DNA from: Hyposmocoma kahamanoa | Lineage: Eukaryota > Arthropoda > Insecta > Lepidoptera > Cosmopterigidae | DNA: 64,000 nt | Direction of reading: 5' to 3' | NCBI RefSeq assembly: GCF_003589595.1 | Contig: NW_020654289.1 | Span: 8,571,190-8,635,189 of the forward strand | Shown here: piece after piece, positions 49,801-57,363 of the stretch | Position numbering within the stretch: position 1 is the first letter of the stretch | Layout of the letters: every line of letters starts with the position of its first letter | Notes under the pieces: generated by a model | What the model was told of the DNA's origin: nothing | Databases searched by the model: none | Seen by the model: only the letters and a program-made list of their open reading frames with translations | Program-made: the position numbers and the translations under genes

Positions 49801-50043
49801 CGACACATGCTGTTTCAACGCACCATGTGGCATGTCGTTCTGATTTATATGTAGTACAACGTGTGCGTGTGGCATCTCGCTATGACCTGTCATAGGGAGA
49901 TGCCACACGCAGTAATAATATTTTTTTAGGATTCGGTGTCAGCACCGTTGTACATGGCGTGGTTGGAGATGCTGAGTCGAGACCTACCACCAGTCCTCTT
50001 TGTGCGCGGCAACCAGACCTCCGTGCTCACCTTCTACTCTTAG
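26454..50043 (+). CDS. Ncc69: Na-(K)-Cl cotransporter, SLC12 family (insect Ncc69 / BSC type), complete gene in 19 coding exons
   Basis: Plasma-membrane cotransporter expected to move Na+, K+ and Cl- together into the cell; insect relatives serve epithelial salt secretion and glial ion balance. Joining 26454-26467, 27657-27966, 33626-33694, 35425-35605, 36203-36462, 38767-38875, 39003-39130, 40999-41205, 41420-41651, 42247-42368, 42968-43103, 44190-44401, 45072-45313, 45797-46014, 46998-47173, 48103-48260, 48625-48767, 49172-49305 and 49930-50043 gives 3165 nt, 1054 residues plus stop. Every junction is GT-AG and phases agree. Residues 5-8 are RFQV, a SPAK/OSR1 docking motif; TREALPR (74-80) is the regulatory threonine segment. 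Twelve membrane segments span about 137-585, with WGVMLF in TM1, GANISGD after TM6 and VNWGSS after TM12. The C-terminal domain contains [12 protein letters not shown] and ends LTFYS. Length fits the family. Subfamily assignment rests on remembered alignments, so exact paralogue is less certain than SLC12 membership. Confidence 0.95.
26859..26933 (+). repeat. Direct duplication in SLC12 intron 1
   Basis: AATTGAAATAAGACATAAAA plus GTCGAT occurs twice, 47 bp apart. Confidence 0.85.
27657..27966 (+). CDS. Ncc69: SLC12 exon 2: regulatory N-terminal domain
   Basis: Acceptor CATCAG at 27651-27656, donor GT at 27967. Encodes residues 5-108, starting [10 protein letters not shown] and containing [13 protein letters not shown] and [10 protein letters not shown], hallmarks of the cytosolic N-terminus of Na-coupled SLC12 transporters. 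T74 aligns with a threonine phosphorylated by SPAK/OSR1 in vertebrate NKCC1 (family knowledge). A basic RRKR run precedes it. Confidence 0.9.
28281..28456. mobile_element. CpG-rich MITE with GACTTTTAGCA inverted ends
   Basis: GGTTACAGCGACTTTTAGCA at the left and its complement (GCTAAAAGTCCGTAACGTAA) at the right. Subterminal words such as CGATGCAATCGCGCGCTTG repeat in both orientations. A shorter relative sits at 55716-55860. Confidence 0.75.
29790..30058. repeat. Long fold-back (about 115-bp arms)
   Basis: ACTGGCAATCGGTA, CTCAATTTTGACAACTTTAC and ATTAAATAAAAATACGTAGT in the left arm return inverted in the right arm (29947-30058), with a spacer of about 30 bp. Arms differ at scattered positions and by small gaps. 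Confidence 0.85.
30343..30603. mobile_element. AT-rich TIR element
   Basis: TAAAAATGGAAGTAAATTA near both ends in inverted orientation. Its left end and flank (ATTCAGG, TACTTTGCG, CATGTTAATAAAAAT) recur at 46066-46130. Confidence 0.6.
31985..32226. mobile_element. MITE, GGCACTTTCAAATTAGACGC family
   Basis: Inverted ends: CTTTCAAATTAGACGCTTA with TAGAAGCG at the left; CGCTTCTACAAGCGTCTATT with TGAAGGAGT at the right. A partial inverted copy is at 50890-51068 and fragments lie near 28765. Confidence 0.8.
32448..32662 (+). mobile_element. tRNA-derived SINE (CCTCCGTGGCCGAACGG family), copy 2
   Basis: Starts TGCCTCCGTAGGCGAACGGT; the B-box is decayed (GGTTGGAGTAC). The body matches 38201-38415 and ends GATGTGTGCGGTATTATT. 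Confidence 0.75.
33188..33443. mobile_element. MITE with about 65-bp inverted ends, in SLC12 intron 2
   Basis: TAGGGCCATACTCTCGAAGC, AAATCTGTAATTA, TTTCCCAATATGG and GACCTACGG at the left all have inverted partners at 33378-33443. It ends about 180 bp before coding exon 3. Confidence 0.8.
33626..33694 (+). CDS. Ncc69: SLC12 exon 3: short linker exon before TM1
   Basis: Acceptor TTCAAG ends at 33625, donor GT at 33695; 69 nt, phase 0 on both sides. It encodes a charged stretch (DEREQRD) and GIKLGWIQ, which leads directly into GVLIPC of the next exon as in insect Ncc69. Its phases and content close the gap between exons 2 and 4. Confidence 0.88.
35425..35605 (+). CDS. Ncc69: SLC12 exon 4: TM1-TM2
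   Basis: Acceptor TTCCAG at 35419-35424, donor GTAAGC at 35606. Encodes [20 protein letters not shown] and then the second membrane segment ending [11 protein letters not shown]. The NIWG part of TM1 is the unwound ion-binding region in SLC12 structures. Confidence 0.95.
36203..36462 (+). CDS. Ncc69: SLC12 exon 5: TM3-TM4
   Basis: AG at 36201-36202, donor GTACGT at 36463. Encodes [16 protein letters not shown], the highly conserved loop into TM3, then [16 protein letters not shown] and TM4. The residue aligned with the K+-coordinating tyrosine of vertebrate NKCC1 is Asn here (SMNTIG). Confidence 0.95.
36463..38080 (+). other. SLC12 intron 5, left part
   Basis: AT-rich intron with one short C/G-rich spot (CCGCCCGCC words, 36825-36855). 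No alternative copy of exon 5 was seen, unlike the cassette exons of mammalian NKCC2. Confidence 0.5.
38201..38415 (-). mobile_element. tRNA-derived SINE (CCTCCGTGGCCGAACGG family), copy 3
   Basis: Minus strand: CTGCCTCCGTGGCTGAACGG, B-box GGTTCGATTCC, end GTGTGTGCGTTATTATTATT. It sits inside an AACCGACTT-type repeat whose parts flank it (38080-38200, 38416-38460). Confidence 0.85.
38767..38875 (+). CDS. Ncc69: SLC12 exon 6: TM5
   Basis: Acceptor CACCAG ends at 38766; donor GTAACA at 38876. Encodes [20 protein letters not shown] followed by [10 protein letters not shown], matching membrane segment 5 and the start of the next extracellular loop. Ends in phase 1. Confidence 0.92.
39003..39130 (+). 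CDS. Ncc69: SLC12 exon 7: TM6 and ion-binding loop
   Basis: AG at 39001-39002, donor GTACAT at 39131. Encodes a hydrophilic loop, then [20 protein letters not shown] and ISGDLK. The PSVTG and GANISGD parts are the SLC12 TM6 ion-coordination and signature region. The adjoining intron carries an A-tailed retroposon starting about 40 bp past the donor. Confidence 0.95.
39172..39418 (-). mobile_element. A-tailed retroposon copy in an SLC12 intron
   Basis: T-run, ATAATACCAAGTGACGGAAC, family core with a deletion of about 40 bp, ending CTAGCTCTACTGCTAC. Confidence 0.8.
39419..40998 (+). other. SLC12 intron 7 after the retroposon
   Basis: No coding exon or recognised repeat. AT-rich, with A-rich simple sequence near 40610-40690. 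Confidence 0.5.
40999..41205 (+). CDS. Ncc69: SLC12 exon 8: TM7 and glycosylated loop
   Basis: AG at 40997-40998, donor GTAAGT at 41206; phase 0 both sides. Encodes [18 protein letters not shown]7, then the extracellular loop with three N-glycosylation sequons at N396 (NLT), N403 (NST) and N414 (NAT). The vertebrate loop is also glycosylated but longer. Confidence 0.94.
41420..41651 (+). CDS. Ncc69: SLC12 exon 9: TM8-TM9
   Basis: AG at 41418-41419, donor GTAATA at 41652. Encodes [43 protein letters not shown] and [11 protein letters not shown]. The ATLST motif in TM8 corresponds to the sodium site of Na-coupled members (ATLSS in vertebrates), supporting sodium dependence. Confidence 0.95.
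42247..42368 (+). CDS. Ncc69: SLC12 exon 10: TM10
   Basis: Acceptor TACAG at 42242-42246, donor GTAAGT at 42369. Encodes [19 protein letters not shown] then [20 protein letters not shown], the conserved TM10 and following intracellular turn. A split Ala codon joins it to exon 9. Confidence 0.95.
42968..43103 (+). CDS. Ncc69: SLC12 exon 11: TM11-TM12
   Basis: Acceptor TTGTAG ends at 42967, donor GTACGT at 43104. Encodes [20 protein letters not shown] and [18 protein letters not shown], the last two membrane segments, after which the chain enters the cytosol. Confidence 0.95.
43829..43865. repeat. (AT)n microsatellite in an SLC12 intron
   Basis: Uninterrupted AT dinucleotide run of about 18 units between exons 11 and 12. 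Confidence 0.97.
44190..44401 (+). CDS. Ncc69: SLC12 exon 12: start of C-terminal domain
   Basis: Acceptor TTATAG at 44184-44189, donor GTTTGT at 44402. Encodes [38 protein letters not shown] and [13 protein letters not shown], the conserved start of the SLC12 C-terminal regulatory domain. An (AT)n microsatellite lies in the preceding intron. Confidence 0.95.
45072..45313 (+). CDS. Ncc69: SLC12 exon 13: C-terminal domain
   Basis: Acceptor CTCACAG ends at 45071; donor GTAAGA at 45314. Encodes [50 protein letters not shown] and SYFNVL. The reading frame appears to run on to a TAA at the donor, but the splice to exon 14 restores the His codon expected in the family. Confidence 0.93.
45567..45724 (-). 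mobile_element. tRNA-derived SINE (GGTTCGATCCCTGGCC family)
   Basis: Minus strand: GCCTCCGTGGTAGAGCGGCT, B-box GAGTTCGATCCCTGG, then GTCAATGTAGAAAA and an end with ACATGATGTTGTC. Plus copies at 49475 and 62900. Confidence 0.8.
45797..46014 (+). CDS. Ncc69: SLC12 exon 14: C-terminal domain, start of variable linker
   Basis: Acceptor TACCAG at 45791-45796; donor GTAATT at 46015. Encodes [20 protein letters not shown] followed by a low-conservation, Ser/Thr-rich linker that differs widely between insects. A tRNA-derived SINE ends about 70 bp upstream of the acceptor. Confidence 0.9.
46998..47173 (+). CDS. Ncc69: SLC12 exon 15: lysine-rich linker
   Basis: Acceptor CAACAG at 46992-46997; donor GTAAAA at 47174. 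Encodes [20 protein letters not shown] and a Lys-rich run, then [17 protein letters not shown], matching the FQKKQ-like end of the linker before the DVWW segment. Confidence 0.88.
47385..47570. repeat. Unnamed dispersed repeat shared by both genes' introns
   Basis: ACTACACAGAAAGCACTTGG, CACTGTAAAGCCCGTA and GTTACTGTCCATGAAAGG return inverted with about 80% identity at 62235-62425. A tandem duplication of ATGAAAGGGTTAATGA-TTAC follows at 47537-47592. Confidence 0.7.
47786..48092 (+). mobile_element. A-tailed retroposon ending at a splice acceptor
   Basis: Full family copy in sense orientation to the SLC12 gene, ending CACATTATAAAAAAAAA. Only about ten bases separate its A-tail from the start of exon 16. 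Confidence 0.88.
48103..48260 (+). CDS. Ncc69: SLC12 exon 16: [10 protein letters not shown] segment
   Basis: AG at 48101-48102, donor GTGGGT at 48261. Encodes [39 protein letters not shown] and RHEMELEER, a strongly conserved part of the C-terminal domain. The acceptor is unusual: a retroposon ends about 10 bp before it, so the pyrimidine tract is A-rich retroposon tail plus a few bases (TTGTGTACAG). Confidence 0.93.
48625..48767 (+). CDS. Ncc69: SLC12 exon 17: C-terminal domain
   Basis: Strong T-rich acceptor ending CTACAG at 48624; donor GTAATG at 48768. Encodes [20 protein letters not shown] and a variable acidic/basic stretch. [10 protein letters not shown] is near-invariant in Na-coupled SLC12 proteins. 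Confidence 0.93.
49172..49305 (+). CDS. Ncc69: SLC12 exon 18: C-terminal domain
   Basis: Acceptor ATTCCAG ends at 49171; donor GTCTGT at 49306. Encodes [40 protein letters not shown] and RK. Phase 0 at its end fits the last exon. Confidence 0.94.
49475..49695 (+). mobile_element. tRNA-derived SINE, copy 2
   Basis: GGTCCCGGGTTCGATTCCCG and GCCGGGTCAATGTAGAAAA, then GGGATCAGAGCAACTTATGT and GATGTTGTCT, as in the copies at 45567 (inverted) and 62900. Confidence 0.8.
49721..49911. mobile_element. TIR element adjacent to last SLC12 exon
   Basis: GGGAGATGCCATACGGGCGT at the left and its inverted relative GTGTGGCATCTCGCTATG at 49867-49884, then a direct copy GGGAGATGCCACACGC at 49895-49910. GC-rich interior with GTTGCGTCGTCGC. 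It resembles 52739-52991. Confidence 0.65.
49930..50043 (+). CDS. Ncc69: SLC12 exon 19: C-terminus and stop
   Basis: Acceptor TTTTTTTAG ends at 49929. Encodes [31 protein letters not shown] and VLTFYS, then TAG at 50041-50043. VLTFYS is the shared C-terminus of the NKCC/NCC branch. A TIR element ends about 18 bp upstream of the acceptor. Confidence 0.95.
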   Translation, partial: DSVSAPLYMAWLEMLSRDLPPVLFVRGNQTSVLTFYS

Positions 50044-50639
50044 GTGTAGCAATGGACTCTTACTTCCCGCTTACTACTTAACTCGTGCAAACTGGCCATT
50101 GAAAAACGCGTGAAAACGCGTGAAAAAGGCATGAGAAAGGTCTGCTGAACTCATCACAAACTATGTGAAAATTGGGACTGAATATAAACGCCGTGTCCAA
50201 GTGAATTTGTGATATTTAATAGATACCATGTTTGCCCTTAAGAAAGTTTGTATCGTGTTCTCGCTGGTTGTACGATTGTTGGCTGCAAACCTGAATTGAT
50301 TGACATGAGACAGTTTAAATAGCCTCGACCATTCGACCCTATTCACTCCCCGACTTTCCTTACACATTGTTTAAGTAGACGGCGTAAAAAAGTGACATTG
50401 AAATTATGATAAGGTATTCTACTTCTATCCCTGTGTGCTGTAAGTGCTACACTGTAACCAGCCTTATAAGAGTACAGGCAGCATAGTAAGTATTGTGAAA
50501 ACCAACAACAAAAGGTGGCTAGAATTATTTTGGCTTGAAACATGATTTAGGCAAATATTGTTGTAACAATAATACTAACACTAGGAAAATGTGACATGTA
50601 ATTAGTAAATTATTTAATTAGAGCTGCACTCGAGATGTA

Positions 50640-50645
50640 AATAAA
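50640..50645 (+). terminator. Candidate polyadenylation signal of the SLC12 gene
   Basis: AATAAA about 600 nt after the stop codon. It is the first clear canonical hexamer after the stop that I noticed; cDNA or 3'-end reads would be needed to confirm use. Confidence 0.4.
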
Positions 50646-50889
50646 ATATTATACAGAGTCCCTAGCGGTCAGAAAAGTACCTTTTGTACACTAATATTTT
50701 ATTCGGTCGTTAGCGAAAACTTGTGCTAAACTCATTGTAGCAGCTGAGTTATATTATGATCTTTGCCGTGTTACGGAATTTTCAAGACCTAATTTCATCT
50801 ACTGATACAGTAAAGACAAAAGCGAATATTAGAGCTATTATTTCAGTGTTCATGGTATTTACCAATTTAAATTTAGAACTATTGTAGAA

Positions 50890-51068
50890 GTCCTGAAGTG
50901 GCGCGACTGTAGCGCTTCAGTAATTTTAATTGACTAATAATTGTGACTGCGAAAGGGGCACGCACGTGTCACGACAGTGGCCCTGCAACTGCACTTGTAA
51001 ATATTACACGAAAATTAACAGTGGCGCCGCTCCTGCTCTTCTAAAAGCGTCTATTTCAAGGTGCTCTT
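50890..51068. mobile_element. Partial MITE, GGCACTTTCAAATTAGACGC family
   Basis: GTAGCGCTTCAGTAATTTTA and CTTCTAAAAGCGTCTATTTC match the complement of 31985-32226; the left inverted end is eroded. It lies beyond the SLC12 polyadenylation signal. Confidence 0.65.
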
Positions 51069-52186
51069 AGTAAGGTGATGGCCAGCCAGCGGTTTGCCAT
51101 GCAAAAGTACAAAATGATATTATGAATAATAATAGATAATATTGTATTATTTTGTGAATTTTAAGTTTTGCTTTAACTTATATATACATTAATCGATCTA
51201 ATCGATGGGAAAACTATCACAGCACTTTATATTTAGCCAAAGCTAGCTATGTAAGTAGTAATTATTTCTTAATTAAAATAAGTGAAATTGTAATAGTAAA
51301 GGTAATCTGTGTAGGCGTCTTAACGAAGCCTTCTAAGTAATCTGTTTTGACAGATTTTACATTAATATTGTGACAATATCATTATGCAAAGGTAATGACT
51401 AAATACCACTTATAATAACTTTCATAATAGTACCTAATAAAAAATTCTAAACCGTTAACGCATTTCATAATAATTACGGCTGAAAGATCTATGATGATCT
51501 GATCTATGATCTATCTATCTATATATTTGTTCGTATTTACATTAATACATTTTTGTACGATAAAAGAAATTGGTCTAATTTATGTACCTACATTGTACCA
51601 GTCAAAGCATACCAAGTGTAGCCAAATAGATACCTATTCCAACATACTTTCCACAGTTGTGCAAGGGTTTCTTCTTACGGGACAGTATCTAATTGATTAA
51701 ATTTAGAATTATGACTTTTATGTACCATTGATGTTTTTAAATTTGCAGGTAAATTCACTAACTGAAACAAATTTTAGTGAAAAATTATTTTTTGTTTTGA
51801 TGTATAATTTGTATATAAAAGTATAAATATAAAGTTCTGTGTTTTGTTGTAGGCGACTAGCATTACTAATGCTATTTTAAGGAGTGACATGCTATATTTC
51901 ACTTATTTTAATGGCTACCCAAAAGGCTTTTGTTGACGTCCTACAGAAAAAAATACAAATGAAACCTGAAACCTGTGTAATCACATAACTGAACTGTATC
52001 CTAAAGAAGTGACACCTTGCAATTAAATAATTTTACCTAACAACGTGCAATTTAAGAATAGTAAATAATTTATTAAGATTAATACATAATTATTTATTAA
52101 CTTTGTATGACAAAAGACAACATATTTTTCCGAATATTAAATTACTAATTCTGACACTAACGCTTTTCTTTTACTAGTGAGTGTTG

Positions 52187-52440
52187 TTTTTTTAACCGAC
52201 TGCAAGAAAGGAGGAGGTTCTCAATTCATCTGTATGTTTTTTTTGTATGTATGTTACGCGATAACTCCGCCATTTATGAACCAATTTTGATGATTCTTTT
52301 TTTGTTGGAAGAAGGTACCTCAGATATGGTCCCATTTAAATTTCAAGAAAATATTCCACCTCTGAGTGTGGACTTAACTAGGGGATGAATGACTTTTGAG
52401 GTCGGTGAGGTTTTTAACCGGAGGTTAGGTTATTTAGTAC
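52187..52440 (+). repeat. Dispersed lepidopteran repeat (AACCGACT ... GGAGGAGGTTCTCAATTC)
   Basis: TTTTTTAACCGACTGCAAG, AGGAGGAGGTTCTCAATTC and ATTTTGATGATTCTTTTTTT are words of a repeat abundant in moths. An inverted copy lies at 60146-60453. Confidence 0.7.
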
Positions 52441-52738
52441 TCTGTACTGAGATTATTCATGTTTAAAGTTTTAAACTGCAGTTGCGAATAGAATTTTCCA
52501 TCAATCTTGAAGCACATTATGTTGACATTCAAGCTGCAGAAACCCAAATGTCATTACACTTTAATTAACATCACAACGTTTCTGTTTTCGTGACGATGAA
52601 TTGACCGCCAGTTTCGAAACCACGATACTTAAATACTCCAATTGAACTAAACATAAATAACAGTACTTACACGCAGGGAAGCAGAGAGTAACCGCAATGC
52701 GCCTTTCAGCGCGTTCAAAATTGGATACGAAACACAAA

Positions 52739-52991
52739 GTAAGAGCGATTCACACGATGCGTTGCGTCAGACGTTGCGACCTACATGCCACACAAGGCGT
52801 TGAAACGGCGCGTAGTGAAGGAACGCGTGCGCATCAGACAAGGGGTCAAGAGGTGAATCGAGGAGGGGTGCTGCGGTGCATAGCGGCGACAGCGCGGGGC
52901 ATTACGTTACGTCACCGCATCGCTCATGTGGCACTCGGTGCGTTGAAACGACGCGACGCACCAGCAGCGCACATGTGGCATCGCTCTTACA
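52739..52991. mobile_element. GC-rich MITE with GTAAGAGCGAT ends
   Basis: GTAAGAGCGATTCACACGAT at the left and ATGTGGCATCGCTCTTACA at the right. The interior is rich in CG and GTTGCG words, like hAT-derived MITEs. Confidence 0.7.
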
Positions 52992-54100
52992 TACCACAAC
53001 CGGTGATCAGGCTTCTCTTTTTTTTTCATTTGAGAATTAGTTCACGTAACATGAAGACGGCGGTTACCTACTGTTTCAAAAGAGACTAATTAATGAAGCT
53101 GACGTTAATTCGCAGAAATACAATAGATGGTTAAAATGGAATGAGGCTCTTCTAAACACAAAGATTGGTCTGTCTGTGCCTTATGGTGACGATAATCGAG
53201 AATTTGAAATACGGTTAGTTAAATAAAAAGTCGTACTTAGTCCGTTGTACTCGCACAAAACTCGTTTTACTGTCCACGCTGGAACAAGCTATTTTTCAAT
53301 TTCCAAATCCACAACTTATAGCCTAGATAATAATGATGACACCAAGGAAAAGTCGTAAACCATTCAGTTCTAGTTGCAAAATTTTAATATTATCTACATA
53401 GTAAAATGTAGTACTTACTCGAATATAGTTATTATATTTCAATTACTATTACGTTGGAATATGGCACATTTATGACGGCGTTCGATCATAACAGGATGGC
53501 AATAGTAATAATTCCCAAATTTATAGTATGTGATTCCTCGTAAGATCTTGATGATTTTTCCTTATCTTTTTTTTCTCCTGACCTCATTTTAAAATAAAAA
53601 CATATTAGTTAAAAGAAATACCGATAATACAAACCTCCTAAAATTCAAATTAATTTAGGCTAATATTTAACATTTTAATTATTTAAACATGGCAATGATA
53701 TTATAAAAATCATTGTTACATGGACGTATTTTTACTATATGCTACAGCAAAAAAATTACGCCATTATTAGTACAAGGGCGGCAGTCAGTAGGCAATTAAG
53801 GACAGAGGGTCATTCAAAGGTTTTAATGGCCTGAATGTTTGTAATTGCCGCTTCGCCCGTATGGCATACAGTGATTTTCACGCTCGTACATAGATAGCTT
53901 TGTTTTCATCACGTTATTACTTTCACACAACTATAGAACCACCAGCTTATAAGGGTAACAAATGACCGTAATTTATTTTAACTAAAAATTAATTCATTTA
54001 TGTACAGTCAACGGCACATCAAGCTATAAACACTTTTGTTGGAATATCGCCCGCAGAGCAACAACGGAACCTTGATATGCTGCCATCCGTACAAACTTCC
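52992..54100. other. Intergenic DNA between the convergent genes
   Basis: AT-rich, no supported gene. Any exon here would have to be non-coding 3'UTR of either neighbour. Confidence 0.4.
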
Positions 54101-54101
54101 T

Positions 54102-54158
54102 TTTTTTCCATCCTCTAAGGTACAAACGAACTACAAAAACCTTAGAGGATGGAAAAAA
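54102..54158. repeat. Perfect 20-bp hairpin
   Basis: TTTTTTCCATCCTCTAAGGT (54102-54121), a 17-base loop, then the exact complement (54139-54158). Confidence 0.95.
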
Positions 54159-54404
54159 CCCGCAATTTTTTATCTTTTCATCACACTTGCGAGGAAGTTT
54201 CTTGAAAGAGATTAGATATACCTACACTTAAATACGCGATAGTTTATTCATATTGTATTAACAAAAGCGGACGTCAGGCCTAGAAAGTAAAACACAAACA
54301 CCATTACCTGAACCCATATGATAAACACAATGATAGTATGAAACTATAATGTAAATACCTTTCTTTGTGTATGATCCTGGTTGGACGGTATATACAATGG
54401 CATT

Positions 54405-54520
54405 ATACACTTCAAAAATCATTTTCAAGGTGAGAGTGAATAGGCATTATTTAGGGCGCGTGCATTCTCTATCGTCGACCTCATCGTCACTTTCCATCAG
54501 ATGAGTTGGAGGTCAAATGC
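54405..54520. repeat. Dispersed repeat, inverted relative of 9475-9590
   Basis: ATCGTCGACCTCATCGTCAC and TTTCCATCAGATG complement the block at 9490. Confidence 0.5.
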
Positions 54521-55643
54521 GCACTTATTCTATCATGATAAAAAGGAACAAATGAAAAAACTGAAATGAATATATTACAAGTTTTCTTTTATTTCACACA
54601 TATTTCACAAAGGTTTTTAATTTAGTTTCAAAACAAGAATAAAATAATTAAAATATTTACAGATACAAGAACCAACAGTTAATTCAGATTAACAATTTCT
54701 TTAGTATATACTCGTAATAGAAAAGAGAGCAATGCATTGGTGACAACACAATCAACAAATATTTTAGAGTAACTTATGTAACGCGTATATCCAAAACCCC
54801 TAAATATATACAGAATTATTATTTTTGAACCTTTTCCCATTTAAAGATTCTTGCAAGGAAGGAAACGAAGCACATGTTGAAATCAAAAATACTAAGGCGA
54901 TATGTTAGTTACGTGATAGGACGGCGATTTAAAATATACTTTCTGTCGTAGATATGTTGCCATGATTCCAAAATAAATAATTCTCTACTATTTTCATGAT
55001 ACAAAGTTAATAATTGCTAATTAGTAAATTTTTCTAACATTATAGGTACTCTGAAATGGAAAATTAGTACTTACAACAATTCATTTTAAATATCAAATTG
55101 GTTAAAATATAAATTAGCGTAAAATTATAGTAATAGAGTAATACATATATTTTTTTGCGCCGTTCTTAACATTTTGGAGCATATATTACATTATCAGTCT
55201 ATCTATAGTATAAATATTAATTTGTAAAATTCGTAGTGATGTCTTGAATGGCTTCAGTGCAAATTGGACATCAACTTTGCCGGCGTGGAAAGGCGAAGTA
55301 CCGAGTGTGATCAGTAACATGTATTTAATTGAGATTTAAAGCGTTCATAACATTGGCATTAAATTTTCATTACCATCACATAAAAAGCGTCAAATACAAA
55401 TTTACCGCACTAAATTCTGAAGTCGAGGCTCTGGAAGTCCGAGTTGCGAGTTTACGTGGAAGTTGACCATGGTATTGTTAATCCATGTCATTCTAAAATG
55501 TTTCACATTTATTTTTTATTTAACATTTGAAAAGTAATCTTAACAGTTTAGATATATTCCATATGCTCGTACATTCAAATTATGTCAATGGCAGTCTGTA
55601 TTTGAATTATCGAATACATTTCGACGCTGATGTAAATGTAAAG

Positions 55644-56051
55644 CATCTATCGTGCATTTCGAAAATATTACAGGAGAGCAATTTAAAATATTTTTTTAAG
55701 AAAAAGAAAATCATAACTTAGGCGTGGGTTACACACGGCGACTTTATCGATGCAATCGCACGCTTGCGTCGTGTTTGCATCGCTGCTCTGCTGCCGCCGT
55801 GCGTTTCAGTGTGGCAGAGTACATATTATGAATTCGTATTATACAAAAATTCTCGCGCCCGGAATGCTTCCGCGGCCGCCTCTGTATGGCCTAAGCATTA
55901 GAGTTATAAAATTAGATTTTATTTGTTATATGGAAAACTAAAACGTTCCAGCTTTTCCATGTAACAAATAAAATTAGATATGATTTTCTTTTTCTTAAAA
56001 AAAAAACTTTGAATCGCTCTCTTGGAACATTTTCCAAATGAATGATAGACG
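55644..56051. mobile_element. Fold-back element carrying a nested CpG-rich insertion
   Basis: Outer arms contain TTTAAGAAAAAGAAAATCAT and GGAGAGCAATTT (left 55644-55714) and their complements (right 55978-56051). An inner pair (TTTTATTTGTTATATGGAAA, 55918; complement near 55953) adjoins the right arm. The left arm is broken by 55716-55908, which begins GGCGTGGGTTACACACGG and resembles the MITE at 28281. Confidence 0.7.
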
Positions 56052-57291
56052 TTTTACCTTGCCAGTGTAGATTTGAATGAAATGAATTAACAACGCCGTT
56101 TGATACTATCGTTACACAGGAATAGCTCCGAAGATTAGACTTTAGTATTTACTATTTAGAACTGTAGAATTTTCGTAACTTACAGCAATATATGAACGCG
56201 ACTCGCGCATGAAACTCGAATCCATCGTCTTCCCCCACCGAACTGTAGCAATTATAAAAATGTGAAACACTTCACGATGAATCAGCGAATGAAATATTCA
56301 GATGAGATGCGATGATTGTTATCCTACCAGCACCTCCATATAAAACTTGTATCAAACCTTGACATGGCTACAGTATACATTTCAATTTCATCCCATTGTA
56401 ATAATAAAGGCATAATTTATTGAAACTATAAACATAACTACATAAATTACAGACAAAAACTTCACACAGCCATACTTCTTACATAAATAAATAATAAAAC
56501 CCTACTTTATGGAAATATTTTTGGTTACAAAAGATTTTTTTTAAATATATGCAAAATAAATACTCAAATCACAAGTTTCCTTCCATGTAATTGATACTTA
56601 TAATTCATCGTAATTCAGTTCTTATTTCTTTTGCAACAGGAACGTTTTCATATTCGTATGTATTTCATTTAAGTAGTTCACTAGGACTTACTCTAGAGCG
56701 GTGTTTATTTTCACTTTTGCGGCAACTTCGAAACGCACATTATTCGAGCTCAAGCTAAGAAATAAGAAATTCTCGTTTTAAAGTTGTCGCAGAAAGCGAT
56801 ATAATTTGGCCAAAGAGGGCGCTACAATATAATGGACACTCGTTTCACTGTACACTGAGCAGTTCCGACTATATCACAACGATCTGACCGATGTTCCGAG
56901 CGAGAAAATGATTTTTAAACTAATGAACACATCTCTCAATTTGTGCATGCATGGTTCACTCGCGCGGTCTTTGGTCCGTTCACTGAGATCCTATATGACA
57001 CAGGGCGGGTTCCGGTAAACTTCACTTCAGACTATAACATAGTTCGATAGGAGCAAAGACTTGCGCCCTCTTCTGGTTGCCGCAACTCCGCACTTTGTTA
57101 GTTCAAATATTATATTCGAGACGATTTTATAGGGTTCCTTCGGTGGGTATACTATAATTATCAAATTTTAGTATAAAAAATGAACATAAGAAACAGGGCA
57201 AGAACGATGTAGCCGATAGGGGCGGGAGAGTTGCAGCGCGGCGGAGACGGCGGCGTTAGAGCAGGACGCAAGTGTCGGTGCGCACCAGTCT
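56052..57291 (-). other. Probable 3'UTR and flank of Ptpmeg2
   Basis: The first 120 bases after the stop are GC-rich, then AT-rich. Short inverted words (GCGGCAACTT / AAGTTGTCGC near 56720 and 56780) suggest an old element. Confidence 0.4.
56704..56709 (-). terminator. Candidate polyadenylation signal of Ptpmeg2
   Basis: TTTATT on the plus strand, i.e. AATAAA on the coding strand, about 585 nt after the stop. Other AATAAA matches occur further on, so actual use is uncertain. Confidence 0.3.
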
Positions 57292-57363
57292 TCAATCAGA
57301 CTCGTCCTCTTGCTCATCATCGAACCCTGTCAGGTCAGCAGATTCTATGTGGCCTTGTAAGAC
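57292..57363 (-). CDS. Ptpmeg2: Ptpmeg2 last exon: acidic C-terminus and stop
   Basis: Acceptor TTGCAG right of 57363, phase 0. Encodes [14 protein letters not shown] then DDEQEDESD and TGA at 57294-57292. The short acidic tail after an [12 protein letters not shown] motif fits insect Ptpmeg2 proteins as I remember them. Confidence 0.88.
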   Translation of the reverse strand, partial: VLQGHIESADLTGFDDEQEDESD

